Shown: positions 1 through 12,400, counted from the stretch's first letter. The stretch: 64,000 nt of DNA from Berberis thunbergii (GCA_003290165.1 QNQO01001826.1:62001-126000), one strand, 5' to 3'. The notes: generated from the sequence alone by a model not told the origin. Translations and numbers: made by a program.

Positions 1-1620
1 TTAGCTATATACATTCCTGACTCTACGAAAAGCTGAGAGGGTGAGTTTAAACTAGTTTGAGAAGATCCTTTAGCGTTCTCAATTGGTTTAGGAATGCTCC
101 CTTTGAAAATCACATCAGTTGTTTTGGGTTGTTCTATGTAATTATCAATTGCTCGGCCAGAACGAAGGGTGGTGACAACTTTAACTTCTCCATGTGAATC
201 ATCACTACTTCCAATTTCATTGACATGGGCTTGGGGAACACTTTTTTGATTAGGGATGGGTTGACTGGGGAATGTTCATTTCCCCCTTCCCACAGTCAAA
301 TGTTGCAACTGTTGTTGAAGCTAGTGGATGGCTTGGGAATTAACAGTTTTGGTTGCCATTAATTGGTGCATCATATCCTCCAATGATGGTTTTGGAGGTG
401 GTAAATGAGCAACATATTGAGTTTGAGGTACCAAGCCCCGGGAGTTGCTAAGTTGAGGCTGACCATTGGAATTATGAGGGACAGGTACAATAGAAAGGTT
501 CGCAGGCTGATTTTGCAGGTATGAAAGAGGTCCTCCCTGTGGTGGATATTAATTTTGTTGCCGCTGGTTAGATTGAGGTCCATATTGAACCTGTGTGGGA
601 TAAGTACGTGAGTTGTGGGCTTGTTCACTAGGTTCCTAAGGTGTTAAAACCCAAGAAGATTCCCTGAACTTTTGGGTGGTTGTTCATAAAAGTCACCACC
701 ATAGGAAATGTTAGAGTGATGTCGATTTGCAGATGTGTATGTTTGACCGAATGTGTTTGATTTACGTTCATTGTTAAATACACACACCTCCTCTGGAAGT
801 TCATTGCCACCTAAAGTTAAAGGACAATCAGAATCTATATGATCCCCTCTGAGGCAAAAAGTACAAGACTTATAAGTATGCTATTTAGCTTCAGAGGCAG
901 ACTTCGTCACAATATATTTAATTTCCTTAGCAATGTCCTTGAGGAAGGTTTTGATGTCTGATTCGGAATCTTCCTTTGGTACAAATAGATTTGATTTTAT
1001 AGAAGAACTAGGTTTCAAGTCTCTATGGGCAGTCCATTGTCGAAAATTATCAACAAGTTCACTCAGAAAGGTATAAGCATCAATACAAGTTTTACGCATG
1101 AATTTCCCTTGATGCATGGATTCAATTATATTTCTAGATTCGACAATCAATCCGTTATAGAAACTCTACACCAGCACTCATTTTTCAAAGCCATGATGAG
1201 GGCACTTGCTCAGTAAATCTTGAAAGCGGTCCCATGCTTCATAAAAAAATCATCATGTGTTTGAGTAAACTTTTCAATTCATCTTCTAATTTATAGGGTC
1301 TTTCTCATGGGAAAGTACTTCGCTAGAAACTTTCTAATTAAATCCTCCCATGATTTGATGGAATTATCAGGGAGAGAATTTAGCCATGAGGTGACCTAAT
1401 CCTCAAGAGAGAAAGGAAACAAGCGAAGTCTAACAGTTTCCTCATCCATGTTTTGGTCATTAAAAATACTACAAACTTCAAGAAACTTTCCAAAATGGAC
1501 ATATGGGCTTTCTTGATTGTGCCCATGAAACTTTCCAAGATGGACATATGGGCTATCTCGATTGTACTTTTGAAGAAACTTTTCAGTGACAAAACACAAG
1601 ATTGAGTATCCCTAGATGAT
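1..1620 (-). pseudogene. Ty3/gypsy gag, C-terminal two thirds, broken
   Basis: Reading the minus strand from about 1600 downward, the pieces follow gag order. First comes a capsid-like stretch (NMDEETVRLRLFPFSLED, 1390-1480) that continues as VTSWLN after an in-frame stop. Next is a capsid C-terminal block with SRNIIESMHQGKFMRKT (1080-1150). A zinc knuckle CTFCLRGDHIDSDC (CX2CX4HX4C, about 825-866) follows, and near 152-175 a TTLRSGR motif typical of the gag/protease junction of Athila-like gypsy polyproteins. The frame changes several times and has internal stops, so no intact protein remains. Protease and pol would lie beyond base 1, outside the window. It is a relic; only the exact lineage is uncertain. 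Confidence 0.8.
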
Positions 1621-2083
1621 TGCTAAGAAGACATACACAAGCAACAATCACTTCTGAACACACAAATGTCAAATCTAAGCAAACGACGTTTTAATAGGAT
1701 TTTATCTTGTTAATCTATGAGGGACAAGATTGATTGAAACCGGCGGGCGGCACGCTGGTATCTATTATTGCCTGATTAGATAGGGTGCTAACGGATGATC
1801 CTAAAAGCTTGTATCCAATAGTACAAAGTCCAAAATAAGGAGGTTAGAGTTACGCTTACAAGAAGCCAGATTATTGCACAAGTGACAGAAGATCACGTGG
1901 TTAAATTAAGAACTGTACCTGTGCTACCACTCTATAGACCGATTGATATGAAAATGATGCGTGTCAAATAGGTACTTAGGGTGTGTGTTCTTAGCCAAAA
2001 CCGTTAGTTGCACCACTTCCTTCTGCGGTCTGCAACTTACTAGTGATTTGGCGTACCGGGTGAGTTACCCATGTGGCAGCGAC
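1621..2083. other. non-coding, probable gypsy leader or LTR remnant
   Basis: No coding sequence is recognised. It lies directly upstream (minus sense) of the gag relic and ends at the insertion site of the LINE, so it is probably the leader or LTR side of the same retroelement. I found no clear primer-binding site or LTR end. Confidence 0.35.
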
Positions 2084-2093
2084 CTCCTAGAGG

Positions 2094-2124
<31 letters not shown>

Positions 2125-4003
2125 AACCTCCAGTGGGGAGGGGCAACTATGGGATGCCAGACCTTTATTACTTATCAAAAAATGATTTACAAACGTTACG
2201 GGGGTACATGACGACTTTACCCGTATAAAAACCAAAATTCAAAGTAAGAAACCTCTATTTAAAACATTAGCCTGAAAATCAAATTTGAAACTAAGACAAG
2301 CAAAAGCCGGATCCCTAAACAAGCATCAAGTTGCGAGCAATCACCGATTAAACACGCTGGATAAAAACCTGACGAATGCACGCTGAAAACTCTGTCGCAA
2401 CAACACAAAAATCTGTTGTCCGCACTGTGGCGCAGCAGGAAGCAAGGATCGCACCATAGCAAATAACCACTGAATGTCGCAGCAACACCACAACACATTT
2501 CCTGCAGGCCTAAGCTGTGTCGCAGCAGTGAGCAAAGAGCGCACCACTGCAATTCCAGCAGGTCGCACCATCGCAATAGCCGGAGCAGCACATCCAGCAA
2601 AGAGCAGCACCGAGAGGGAGCCCCCAACTGGAGCAGAGACACTCTGTTTTGCAGCAGAGAGCTCTGCCGAAACAGAGGACAACATCCTACCCGCGCAAGA
2701 TTGCCAGCAGCAGTTAGTTTGCAACGGATTGCCAAATCGCCCGGACAGCCAACGCATCGATCGCCCCAAACCGAATAGGGGGTTACGCATCCCCATGGCG
2801 GATGTACACCGTATGAAGACGATCTAACACGGCCAATCCAACAACTTTCCTAGGCAAATTTGTCCCATTGTAATGGACTGTCCGGTGATCCTTTAGAGCT
2901 CTATCCGCCAATGAGTCAGCCACCGCATTGGCCTCTCGATAGATATGATGACAATCTAAAGTCATAGTCGCTGCCAAAGACTTAATTTCTTTTAAAATAT
3001 TCTCCAAATGCCAAGGTATTTTTAAATAATCCTTAAACCAACCGCAGACAAGTTCCGAATCCGTTTGGATAACCACCCTTTTAAAACCCCAATCTAGGCA
3101 AAGGCAGAGACCCTCCAAAAGTGCCAAAATTTTTGCTTTATTGTTGAAGCCTGCGCCAAAGAAAATTTGTTTGCCCACCACACATAAACCACTCGATTCT
3201 CTAATAATCACACCGCCGGATGCCATGCCCTTACGATAGGCTCCATCCACATTGAGCGAAACAAAGTCTATGTGGGGAGGGTGCCAAAAAACAATTCTAG
3301 CCATCTTCCTGCTAACGGGAAGCACATTCAACCCCAAAACCCTAAGGGGGGCCTTATCTCGGCTAACTTGCTTGGGTATTATGAAAGAATTTGCTAATCG
3401 CAACTGTCGCCTAATGTTCAAAATCGCAAAAGCTATATTAGGGGGAACATTTTCATAAACACCTTTGCATCTTTGTTTCCAAATTTCCCATAAAATAAAC
3501 ATGGGAGTAAGGAATAAAAACACACATGTTTGCGATTCACGATTAGCTCTCTTGAACCAGATAGCTAGCACTGAGGAGATGTCTACTGGTCGCCGAATAT
3601 GAACATCAAATACCCCATAAAAGTGGCGCCATACCTGCATGGCCAAATCACCATCGAGAAAAAGATGCTTCAAGGATTCTTGCTTTGGCGACCTACAACA
3701 GTGACATCTAGAGGCCAGACTGAAACCACATCTGTATAATTCCCTATCCACTGGCACTCCTCGATGGAGTAATTTCCAAACAAAAACTGAAATTCTGAAA
3801 GGAAGGAGATCTTGCCAAAGCATGGGACTTATAATATTTACCCGCCCCTTTATTCGTAACAGTTCATAGGCCGACTGAAGGGAGAAAAGACCATTCTTAT
3901 TTGGAACCCACACACACGTATCCTTCTCATGGGCCGCACCACATAATCTATCTGCAAAAAGCTCACAAGCCAAGCTTCGAAGGTCTGGGTGAACCAATTC
4001 GAA
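2094..4003 (-). mobile_element. 5'-truncated LINE (copy 1), zf-RVT and RNase H only
   Basis: A minus-strand LINE ending in a tail seen as poly(T) at 2094-2119. The apparent target duplication CTCCTAGAG lies at 2084-2092 and 4004-4012. The 3' tail (an AATAAAGGTCTG block, then TAGTTGCCCC near 2135-2180) recurs in the second copy at 14351-15581, which identifies the family and the 3' end. The 5' part, including endonuclease and most of the reverse transcriptase, is missing, as is usual for LINE insertions. The segment at 2160-2780 is a GC-rich 3' UTR; the long open frames there on both strands are not conserved coding. Confidence 0.82.
2783..4003 (-). pseudogene. LINE ORF2 C-terminus: zf-RVT plus RNase H
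   Basis: An open frame of about 400 residues. The first ~130 residues form the zinc-binding reverse transcriptase region (zf-RVT) found after plant LINE RT domains: an LWQDLLPFRISVFVWKLLHRG stretch, then CHCC and an H-containing LKHLFLDGD. Residues ~245-370 form a plant-type RNase H domain: LNVDGAYR with the first Asp, an expected Glu region around ALLEGLCLCLDWG, IQTDSELV with the third Asp, and HIYREANAVADSLA with the final His and Asp. The frame runs to the truncation point without an ATG, so it is a 5'-truncated ORF2 with an intact reading frame. RNase H would remove the RNA template strand during retrotransposition. Confidence 0.85.
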
Positions 4004-4012
4004 CTCCTAGAG

Positions 4013-4740
4013 TTCATTGAATGATTGAACCCAATGTCATGTTTAGCTTTGGTCAACACAAAAATTCAGCAGATTAACCTTGATCTTAGTTATCCTATGA
4101 ACATCATTCTAGTTTGTTCTAATCTTAGTTGATTTTATTATGTGCCTTGGTTTCACACAGCTGGGTGATGAAATCCCACCAGTTTCAAAAATAAGGCTAG
4201 GTCTACGCTATCTTTTTATGGTAGTTTTTTAACATAAGCAACCACGCAGTTTGTTAAGATGTATAAACTTAAACAAACACCAAGCAATGTCCAATTGATT
4301 TTCACTCAGCACCCAAGCCACTAAAATAATGTGTTTGAAAAACGATATTTACTAACTTATGAAATCGGATACAAGGTTTCCACCGGGGGAGTAGAGAGAA
4401 GTGTTATTTGAAAGCTACTCTTCTTAGGTTCAAACAAATGCTCTCACCCCCACAACACCACTGGTTGTCCACTATAAAAAAAATTAGCCCTTTACAAAGA
4501 ACAATTTTTTTTTTGACTTCGATTGCTATCTAAATAAATAAATACACAATCAAACAATTACTGATGCAAAGATATTTAATGGTCTTGGTCAAGAAGTTAA
4601 ATTTTGTTTATTTTTTGTTTTTTTGAAAGTGAATTAATTCTAACCTAAAACTAACAATCAACCTAACGCTAAAATAATGCATAACTATTACAGGTTGCAC
4701 TCGACTATTCGAGATATATTAATTTTTTTTATTAAAGAAT
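4013..4740. other. non-coding, no recognised feature
   Basis: AT-rich sequence without supported coding potential. It continues the sequence that the first LINE interrupted, so part may belong to the gypsy relic at 1-2083. Confidence 0.4.
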
Positions 4741-4744
4741 AAAC

Positions 4745-5149
4745 TTTCTTCCTCACTAAAAACTAGAAATAAAAAAAGTTTTTTTAGAGTTTGACCCTCA
4801 TTAGTTTATAGTTAATAAAGTCTACCTCTCATTTTGAAAATTATTTGAGTCTAACCCTCAAACTAATATTGATTGTGTCAGTCAATTTACTTGACTGATC
4901 AAGTTGAATTTGATGACAAAAATACCCCTAATCTAAGTGTCATGTGCATTGCACATGTCACACTTAAAATGTAATCTAAAGGTAGGTTTCTTTACACCCA
5001 TCTCACAGATGGTGGAAGACAAATATTGGAAGAATAGCAAGAAATCCCAAATCTGGGAGTTGCCACCATTAGCATTAGAATTGCTTGACAAGGGGTTATC
5101 CGTACGTTCTCCAAATTCCTTATCAAACACACATAATTGAAATTGGGCA

Positions 5150-5150
<1 letters not shown>
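4745..5150 (-). repeat. repeat X, copy 1, inverted relative to copy 2
   Basis: Minus-strand reading matches, with scattered differences, the plus-strand sequence at about 5860-5969 joined to 17160-17465. Shared landmarks are a block around AGCAATTCTAATGCTAAT, GCATGTGCAATGCACATGACAC, and AAACTAATGAGGGTCAAACTC. The minus strand carries an open frame of about 65 residues (EFGERTDNPL to CNAHDT, then stop) that copy 2 shares in part, so X may hold the end of an unrecognised gene. This uninterrupted copy shows what the insertion site of E1 looked like before insertion. Confidence 0.75.

Positions 5151-5229
<79 letters not shown>
5151..5229. repeat. compound microsatellite (TA)20(GA)19
   Basis: Uninterrupted TA repeats at 5151-5190 run directly into GA repeats at 5191-5229. 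Confidence 0.97.
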
Positions 5230-5232
<3 letters not shown>

Positions 5233-5703
5233 AACCTTTAAAGCCAATATCTTTCACAAAATGAGGATATAAGAAAATTATTCAACAGTTCAATTTGATC
5301 AATATTTCCATGCATTGCTGCAAATTCACTAGAACAATGGATAAAATTGATGCCAGTTCAGGGAATTATGGAGGGTCTACCCAATTATGTTAAATCTTAG
5401 ATTTTCTGCGTTGAGTTTGAACTAAAACTGCTACAGAAAAGGTTATCACCAAAAGCTTCAACATGCAATAATTGCACACCCCAAGTTGGAACTCCTAAAC
5501 CCACATTTACAGAAAAAAGTGTATTCATACAACAAAGCCTAAGGTAGTTTTTTTGTGAAGTTTACTCCAACAACCATTCATTCAAGGTACTAGTTTAGAA
5601 CCCAATGGTAGCAGTAGCAATAATCACAAATATGTTGAAATTACAGTACCATACAACCATCCAGTAGCACTTAAATTATATCTAAGAAACACTAAAACTA
5701 AAC
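5230..5703. other. non-coding, no recognised feature
   Basis: No supported coding sequence. It lies between the microsatellite and an SmF-like terminal exon; the part next to 5704 could be the 3' UTR of that gene. Confidence 0.4.
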
Positions 5704-5767
5704 TCAAGAAGCTTCTTCAATCACTTCATCTTCTAGAACACCCCTCATGTAGAGAACATCGTTACAC
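5704..5767 (-). pseudogene. SmF-like small nuclear ribonucleoprotein F, last exon
   Basis: On the minus strand a GCAG acceptor (5768-5771) opens an exon reading CNDVLYMRGVLEDEVIEEAS and then stop (5704-5706). This resembles the C-terminus of plant SmF (second Sm motif of the form RCNNVLYVRGV, then an acidic tail), a core subunit of spliceosomal snRNPs. I could not find the preceding exons on either side of E1, so this is an isolated exon, either a fragment or the end of a gene disrupted by the E1/repeat X rearrangement. The match is short. Confidence 0.55.
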
Positions 5768-5859
5768 CTGCACAGGTTATAAAAGAAAAGTTCATTATAA
5801 TGCATAAGAAGGTGGCTTTAAAGGTACTACCCTTCTCTCATGTCTATCTCTGCATCTAC

Positions 5860-5969
5860 CCATGTTTTCTTGATACTCATTTGAATTCTGAATGTTTGAT
5901 AGGAATTTGGAGAAAGTATGGAGAACCCACCATTAATTGAGTCGAGCAATTCTAATGCTAATGATGCAT
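5860..5969 (+). repeat. repeat X, copy 2, left part (split by E1)
   Basis: Matches the inverse of copy 1 (TGTTTGATA.GGAATTTGGAGA and AGCAATTCTAATGCTAATGATG) and then stops at the CACTAC end of E1. The rest resumes at 17160 with ATGGCAACTC. Confidence 0.75.
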
Positions 5970-6038
5970 CACTACACAAAAAATCCTCATTTATAGCATG
6001 CCAAAAATGCTATAACTAAATATAACCCGTCTAAGTGT

Positions 6039-6144
6039 CGAGGAAAACAGCGAGGGACCCCACTGGGAGGGAGAGAGCCGTTTTCCCTCCTGAGAGATGG
6101 ACGACTCTCTCTCCCTCCTGTGGGGTCCCTCGTTGTTTTCCTCG
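6039..6144. repeat. long hairpin in E1, 40-bp arms
   Basis: Arms 6039-6078 and 6105-6144 are inverse complements apart from a few positions, around a 26-base loop. The left arm begins CGAGGAAAACAGCGAGGGAC and the right arm ends GTCCCTCGTTGTTTTCCTCG. Weaker complementarity (ATGCTAT / ATAGCAT) continues outside. Confidence 0.85.
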
Positions 6145-6189
6145 CCATTTCCCTCGACAATTAGAATTTTTGAACTAAATATGATAGCA

Positions 6190-8050
6190 TTAAATGACAT
6201 GCTGTGACAGTCTCCGTTATTAAAAGTTTGACTCTATGATAACGTTTTTGAAACGCTATCAAAAGTGCTCTTTTAATAGCTTTTAAACGCTGTTGTAACA
6301 CTTTTTATAGCACTTAAAAATGTTGTATAATGTTAAACGCGGTTGTAACATTTTTTATAGTGTTTAAAAAATGTTGTTAAATAGTTTTATACAGTTTTTT
6401 TAGAGTGTTGTAAAATTAGTTAACCATGACACTTTAAAAGTTCTATTAAAAGTCTACGCCATTTTTTTTACCCATTTGTTTTTAGCTATGATCATTTGCA
6501 ATGTCTACCTGCTATTAAAAGTGCAACAGTAAATAGAATCCGACCATGTAAGAAAATCCTCATTTTTAGCATAATCACAATAGTTTAATACATGCCAGAA
6601 ACATAAGTACAATGGCAAACTAATTAAATCTCATTATAGCATAACATGTAAACAAAACATGAAAATTTTCATTTCTTCAAAATACATAGATTCCTTTTTT
6701 TCATTAACTTTCTTCTTCATCCTTTCAAATAAACATAAATATATATCAAAACTCCTGCCAATATAATTTCTTAACGAGTGTGGCTTAAATTAATCCTTTA
6801 TAACAACCTCAAATAAGGTCCTATCTACAACCAACACAACACCCAATGATCCAATTCTCACACAATCTAGTCTATAGTATCATTCATGAAATAAAACAAC
6901 AATTTAAATGCTACCCCTATAGACACATAAATTTACAATCAAGGTGATGGTATTCTCTTTCACTTTCCTAGCTTCTACCTTGTAACAACATAAGTTTCAA
7001 AGAACGTTATTTTTCCCTCTGACTTATAAAAGCATAATTCTTCGGCAGTGCACTATTTGTTCATTGCAAACTGGAACAATGTTAATTTGTTCGAATTTAA
7101 AATGAGTTGGGTATAAACCATAAGAAATAATCCCTCCAGATCAAAAGATTGTTTGTAAATTGACAAAACATAAACTAAAGAGTAAAACTACATCACCCTC
7201 ACCCAAAAAAAATGCACACAGTCCACCTCCACCATCAAAATCTAAGAATCAAGAAAACTCAACAACATTACAAACAATCTTATAAGTACCTCTTAAATCA
7301 AATTGATAACAGGGTCACGAGTAATATGAAAATAACATTGACACACTGAGTAACAATTGAAAACGTGTGGAAAAGAAACAAGTACACAGATACGCACTCA
7401 TGTCACGATACACTTTCATTTGAATGTGTAATTTGGATCTCCAGTTTTGCAGATCCTGCAAATCTCACCACCAAAAAATTCCCAAATTTCAGTACAACAT
7501 AATGGACCAAATCCAAAATCTAAACCCAACAAATGAAAGTCAAAGTTCCTTCATAATGAGATGAAATTGAAGATGTTTCTTCTCTTGAAACTATCTACCT
7601 AGTATCTCAACAGAGAGATACTATATAACCTGTTGTTGGGTGAATTGCCGAACTTAAATTTCCTGATATGAACAACTACTTCTCTTTAAATTCATGAATT
7701 CAAGGTATGACTTTATGTAAAGAAATTTTTTGCATGGCTAGTTATGCAATATGAAGTTTTCAAAAGAATTCCAGGCAATCCAAGATGTTTTTTTTGGTTG
7801 CTTTACCCAACACCTGATGCGCCACATCTTATAATGACTCAATACCTAAATGGCTCCAAGTCCACAGGTTGCAAGATGAAAGCCCTATGAAATTGAAATG
7901 AATTATCTATCGCAACATGAAATTTTTATTGAATACTAACCTTGAAACAATAGAAATAATTAGCAAAACAAGAAGCACCATATCCTTGACAGAACTTTAC
8001 TTGGCATCATTGTTATCAAGACACTAAGAGGAGTCAGTCAGAGATGGCAT
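6190..8050. other. E1 subterminal repeats, then non-coding interior
   Basis: 6190-6550 holds repeated forms of AACGCTAT, TTTTATAGC and TTAAAAGT, typical of the subterminal region of CACTA elements. From 6560 to 8050 I see no supported gene. A short minus-strand segment near 7415-7457 follows a good acceptor (TTTGCAG) and could be an exon of unknown origin. Confidence 0.5.
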
Positions 8051-8145
8051 CTTGATTTCATTCACTTCTAGAGAAATGTCAGTATCAAATCCACGCAGAA
8101 CTTGCAATGAAACTTCAAAGTTTTCCATCAGACCCATTTTAGCCT
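8051..8145 (-). pseudogene. ERD6-like monosaccharide transporter, single exon fragment
   Basis: After a TTTAG acceptor, the minus strand reads [16 protein letters not shown] then [15 protein letters not shown]. This corresponds to the large cytosolic loop of plant ERD6-like sugar transporters (typically AKMG...[20 protein letters not shown]), between membrane segments 6 and 7. No membrane segment is included and the rest of the ~480-residue protein is absent. It lies downstream of the selenium-binding protein exons on the same strand, consistent with a chimeric transcript, although no GT donor follows the conserved part. The peptide match is distinctive. Confidence 0.72.
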
Positions 8146-8149
8146 AAAT

Positions 8150-9059
8150 ATCATGATTAAAACAGAAAAGAACAAAATTAGAATCAAAAACAGGATTCTG
8201 ACTCGGGGACATGAGCATGATCCCTACCAGCTAATGAGGGGACTCGGGGATAAAAAGGGAACGTGTATTAGTATTGTACAAGGCAATATTTCTGCAAATG
8301 AAAGAAGACATAGAACTCAATGATTGAACAAAAAATTGAACCAGTCTTTTGGGTTAAAAAAATTAACCATTGCCAAGAAGTGATTTAAAATAAACTCTGT
8401 CAAATGACAGTAGTTTCACAAAGCAACTCTCCTTGAAATCCTACATTCTGAATGCCACTTTATTTTGGAAACCAAGATGACCCATTTGATTATTTCTTCT
8501 TTAGTGAATCTACATACCTCAAGAACGGTAAAAGTCAAGCTTGTCAAACCTGGGCAATTTTCACAGTGAACCCCAAAATGTTAAAAACTAAGGGACATGA
8601 CCCTCATGTGCACAATGCACTACTGAATGGTGGTGCAAGAAAGTTACTAAGACATGCCATTACTTGTAAGCCTACACCAATAGTTTCGTGCTACATACAA
8701 AGAAAAAACACCTGAACTAGTTATTACAGATATCTTTCAGTAAGGTAGTAAGAACGTGCATCAATATAGAAATTTACACCTTTCGTAAATCATCTCTACT
8801 GTTAGGCATCAATCTTTTTTCCTTAGTGCAATTGTTTCTAATTATTACGGATATCTCCAAAAGTGCCATATGCAGCTAGTTATTTTTTTTCCAGTATGTT
8901 TAACCTTGTTTCGAATATAAAGCGTTTCTTCTAACCGATGCTTAGCCAATGGTTTGTTAAGTCATAGTGAACAAATGCCAAAATAAGGCGTAAGAGTTTA
9001 AACACCATATCCTAGGAACAAAAACAACATTTCAATTTGTAAGCATGAATATGATATAC
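8150..9059. other. non-coding spacer between captured fragments
   Basis: Probably intronic or intergenic sequence between the captured transporter exon and the last selenium-binding protein exon. The 87-codon plus-strand frame at 8452-8715 resembles no protein I know. Confidence 0.4.
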
Positions 9060-9332
9060 CTTAATCTCTAGTACTTCAGACTGCCACTCCTTCCCATCTT
9101 CAAGTTGTGCAATGACAAGGCTTCCCCTTTGGAGCAGTTCCCCAACCCATACTTGTTCTGTTAATACATGCTTTTTAGGGTCCTCAATATTATATTGTCT
9201 GATATCTCCACGCAGGCAATTCACGGAATAAAGAAAACGATCATCAAGCGAGATGAGAAAATCAGTAATAAACCCTGGCATTTGAGGAAGAATCCAATTC
9301 TTCACTTTCAATGGTTCGACTGATATTGCAAC
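9060..9332 (-). pseudogene. selenium-binding protein (SBP1-like), fourth captured exon
   Basis: An exon of 91 codons flanked by TTTCAG acceptor (9333-9338) and AAG|GTATAT donor. It reads VAISVEPLKVKNWILPQMPG, then ITDFLISLDDRFLYSVN and GDIRQYNIEDP, which closely match plant selenium-binding protein 1 / methanethiol oxidase, a cytosolic beta-propeller enzyme that acts on methanethiol. The frame is open throughout. It joins the short exon 9426-9442 (SWDHE) and follows the exons at 14160-14252 and 15763-16000 on the same strand. The family is about 490 residues; roughly half is represented here in pieces, with ~60 residues missing at the hAT insertion. Confidence 0.88.
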
Positions 9333-9425
9333 CTGAAACACGTAAGTGTACCATTGTCTTCAATGCTAATGGACATCAAATCCAAAACATCCAAGGTGCT
9401 GTTAGAAAATGAATAATTTCAATAC

Positions 9426-9442
9426 CTCATGGTCCCATGATC
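9426..9442 (-). pseudogene. selenium-binding protein, end of third captured exon
   Basis: Minus-strand reading SWDHE followed by a GTATT donor. In SBP1 proteins SW.HE directly precedes VAISV, the first residues of the next exon at 9332. The exon is cut on its upstream side by the end of the hAT element at 9443. Confidence 0.75.
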
Positions 9443-12400
9443 TGTGTTATTAAATCGGCGAATAATCGCCGAAAAATTGTTATGCAGGACTAGACCGATC
9501 CGGATTGAGTTAAAATCACCACGGTTTCGCGAACTCAGCTAAATCGGCCAAAATCGGCGAGTCACCGTATAATCGGCCGAGTTGACTCGCTAATTTATTA
9601 TTTGTATAGAAAAAAATCTAACTTTTTGATTCTCATTTGCAGAGAAGAAGACCGAAAGAAGAACTGAAGGAGAGGAAAGAAACAAGAAGAACTAAAGATT
9701 GAGAATAAGAAGATACCTTGCAAGAAGAAGAACCAAATGAACTGAAGAACACAAACTGATTTCGGAGCTGAAGAATGTACCTTGGAACAAGAACACACTG
9801 ATTTCCTCCCTCCTTCCAGGTAAGATCCTTCTTCTTCTTCTTTAGATCTCCTCTTCTTCTTTGTTCATATATGTTCTTCTTCTTTCAGATTATTTATTTT
9901 GTTGATCTCTTCTTCTTCTTTTTTGTTGATTTCGTGCATCGATTTGGTGAAATTATGCATTTTTGAAAAAAAAAACCTTAGCCTTTGATCTATGACTGTG
10001 ACTATACTCTGTAGGTAATGTGTATTTCTTCAGTGAAATTATGATTCAATTGCCTCACACAATTTTCATTTCTTCATTGCTATTTATTTGTTTAATTTTT
10101 ATTAGTAGACACTTTGCACTTTAATTGACCGTTTTGCATCATAGAAGCGGATGAACTTTGTGGGATGAACTCTATTTTTCATTTTAATCTTTAGCAGTAA
10201 TAAGGATAATGTAATGGGGACAATTTGCATTTTAATTGACCGTTTAATCTTCAGTAGTAGACAACTCCGTGGGTAATGGTAGCATTTTGCATTTTAAGTG
10301 TATGCTTTAGTGTAAGAAGATTAAATGGTTGAATGCACATATATAATTAAGTGAATGTTTTGGATAGTGACACATGAACGATTAAAGATTGAATGTTTCT
10401 AGTCTAAGAAGGGTTGTGGATCGATAAATATTTTGTAACCAGTTAAATCCAGCATGATGGGATGCTCCTTTTGTTCTTTCTCATCTTCAGCTCTACCTGT
10501 TTGTTGATAAATTAATTTGAACATAACTATATCCACACAAACATTTGAATGAACAACCTGCAATTCACATAAACTGTTTGTTGATAATATATGTCATATT
10601 CAACATTGCCTCCAATTAACACTCAGTGGGTTAATTTTAGATGCCATTTATATTGTGCTAAGTTTTTCTTCTTCTTGTTTTGTTTTTGTAGGTTTGAGGA
10701 AAGAAAATGTGCCATTATAAGCTGCGTGCTTCAATATTTTTTAGTGCACAGGTGTTTATCTTGAACCCTCTGTTTTGCTCAGTTTTGGATTTTGGAACTT
10801 GGTTTGTTTTTCTTAAAATTTGGCTTTTAAATTGACTAATTGTCTAATGACTATGATAGACATGTCTTCTGGAGGTTCAAACCCTTGTACCAATTCAACA
10901 TCATCATCAAGTTCCTTGAAAAGGGCATCTGATGACATAGCATGTGAATGGGGAAAATGCAGAGCACCAGACAACAAAAATTTGATATGGTGCAAGTTTT
11001 GCAAAACACAAGTTAGTTCTGAAATCTCAAGATTTAAAGAACATCTTGCGCGTAAGAAAAGGAATGTGAGACAATGTTTTGATGTGCCGAATGATATGCG
11101 ATTGAAGTGTGCTGAAACATTACAAAATGTAAAATAGAAAAAAATTGAAAAGGCTAGAGTTGCACAAATTCTTGAGGGTGTTATTTTGTTGGGTGGAGAA
11201 GATAATTGAAGATGAGCAACCAATATGTGGTGATGGGGGAAGTGTTGGTGGAAGTGGAAGAAGTCATATTCCAATTAGAGGTAGCCAGATGAGGGTTGGT
11301 AGTAATGTGAGGGGCCCACTTGATACTATGTTAATGACTGACATGGCCAAACTCAAGCAAACAACTTTGGATAAAAACAATCCTCATAAAGAAAAATTAA
11401 AACATTTGGTTTGGGTTTCTATAGCTGATTGGGCATATGAGGTTGGATTGCCATTTAATGTCGTTCGTACTCCAAAGTTTCAAAACATGATCCACGCTAT
11501 TGGAGAGTATGGAAGAGGTAAATATTTTGACTAATAAATCATTTCTAAGTTTTGATAGTAAGTTCATGCATATTGTTTACCTTATTATTAATTTATCTTT
11601 ACTTCTTTAGGTATGTCTGCTCTGAGCAATATAAGAGTCACACTATTGAGAGATATGTTGGAAGAGACTAAATTATTTGTCAGATCTCTAAGGAAGTTTT
11701 GGGAAAATTATGGATGCTCCATAATGTCTGATTTTTGGACTGATTGAAAGAGTCGTTGCTTGATCAACTTCTTGGTGAATTGTCCACTAGGAACCGCGTT
11801 TCTGAAGTCTATTGATGCATCGGAGTATATCAAAGACTCTGCTCTTATTGTGGGGATGATTAATGAAGTTATTGCCGTTGTAGGAGAGGCAAATATTGTT
11901 CAGGTAATTTTATAATTGTGTAATAAAGTTAATGATTAACCAATTATATTTTAATGTTATTAATCGAGCACTTATATTTTATTGTTGTAGTTTATCACTG
12001 ATAATAACTCCAATTTTAAGGAAGTGGAAAATGAATTAGAGAGGCAACATCCCAAAATCTTTTGGACACCTTGTGCGGCTCATTGTATTAATCTAATCCT
12101 TCAAGATCTTGGCCATAAGTTTCCGAAGATACATAAAGTTCTGTCAGAAGCCAGATCCATTGTGGTATACATTTACAATCATGGGCGGATTTTGAGCATG
12201 ATGAGGTAGCTAACATGCAATAAAGAGTTACATAAATCTTGTGTGACTAGATTTGCCACATCCTATTACACATTGCAGAGTATATGGGATAATAGATGTC
12301 ATTTGCAAGTGTTGTTCATTTCTGCCTAATGGAGGAATATTAATTTTTCAACAAAGCTCGAGGGGAAGAAAATTGAGAATATAGTGGCAAGGAATGACTT

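Noticed and set aside
2259..2827. Overlapping long open frames on both strands in the first LINE's 3' UTR
   Set aside because: GC-rich sequence without stops on both strands; no motif, and the second LINE copy does not conserve any of these frames.
8452..8715. 87-codon frame in E1
   Set aside because: No recognised motif, opposite strand to the cargo, AT-rich intron-like context.
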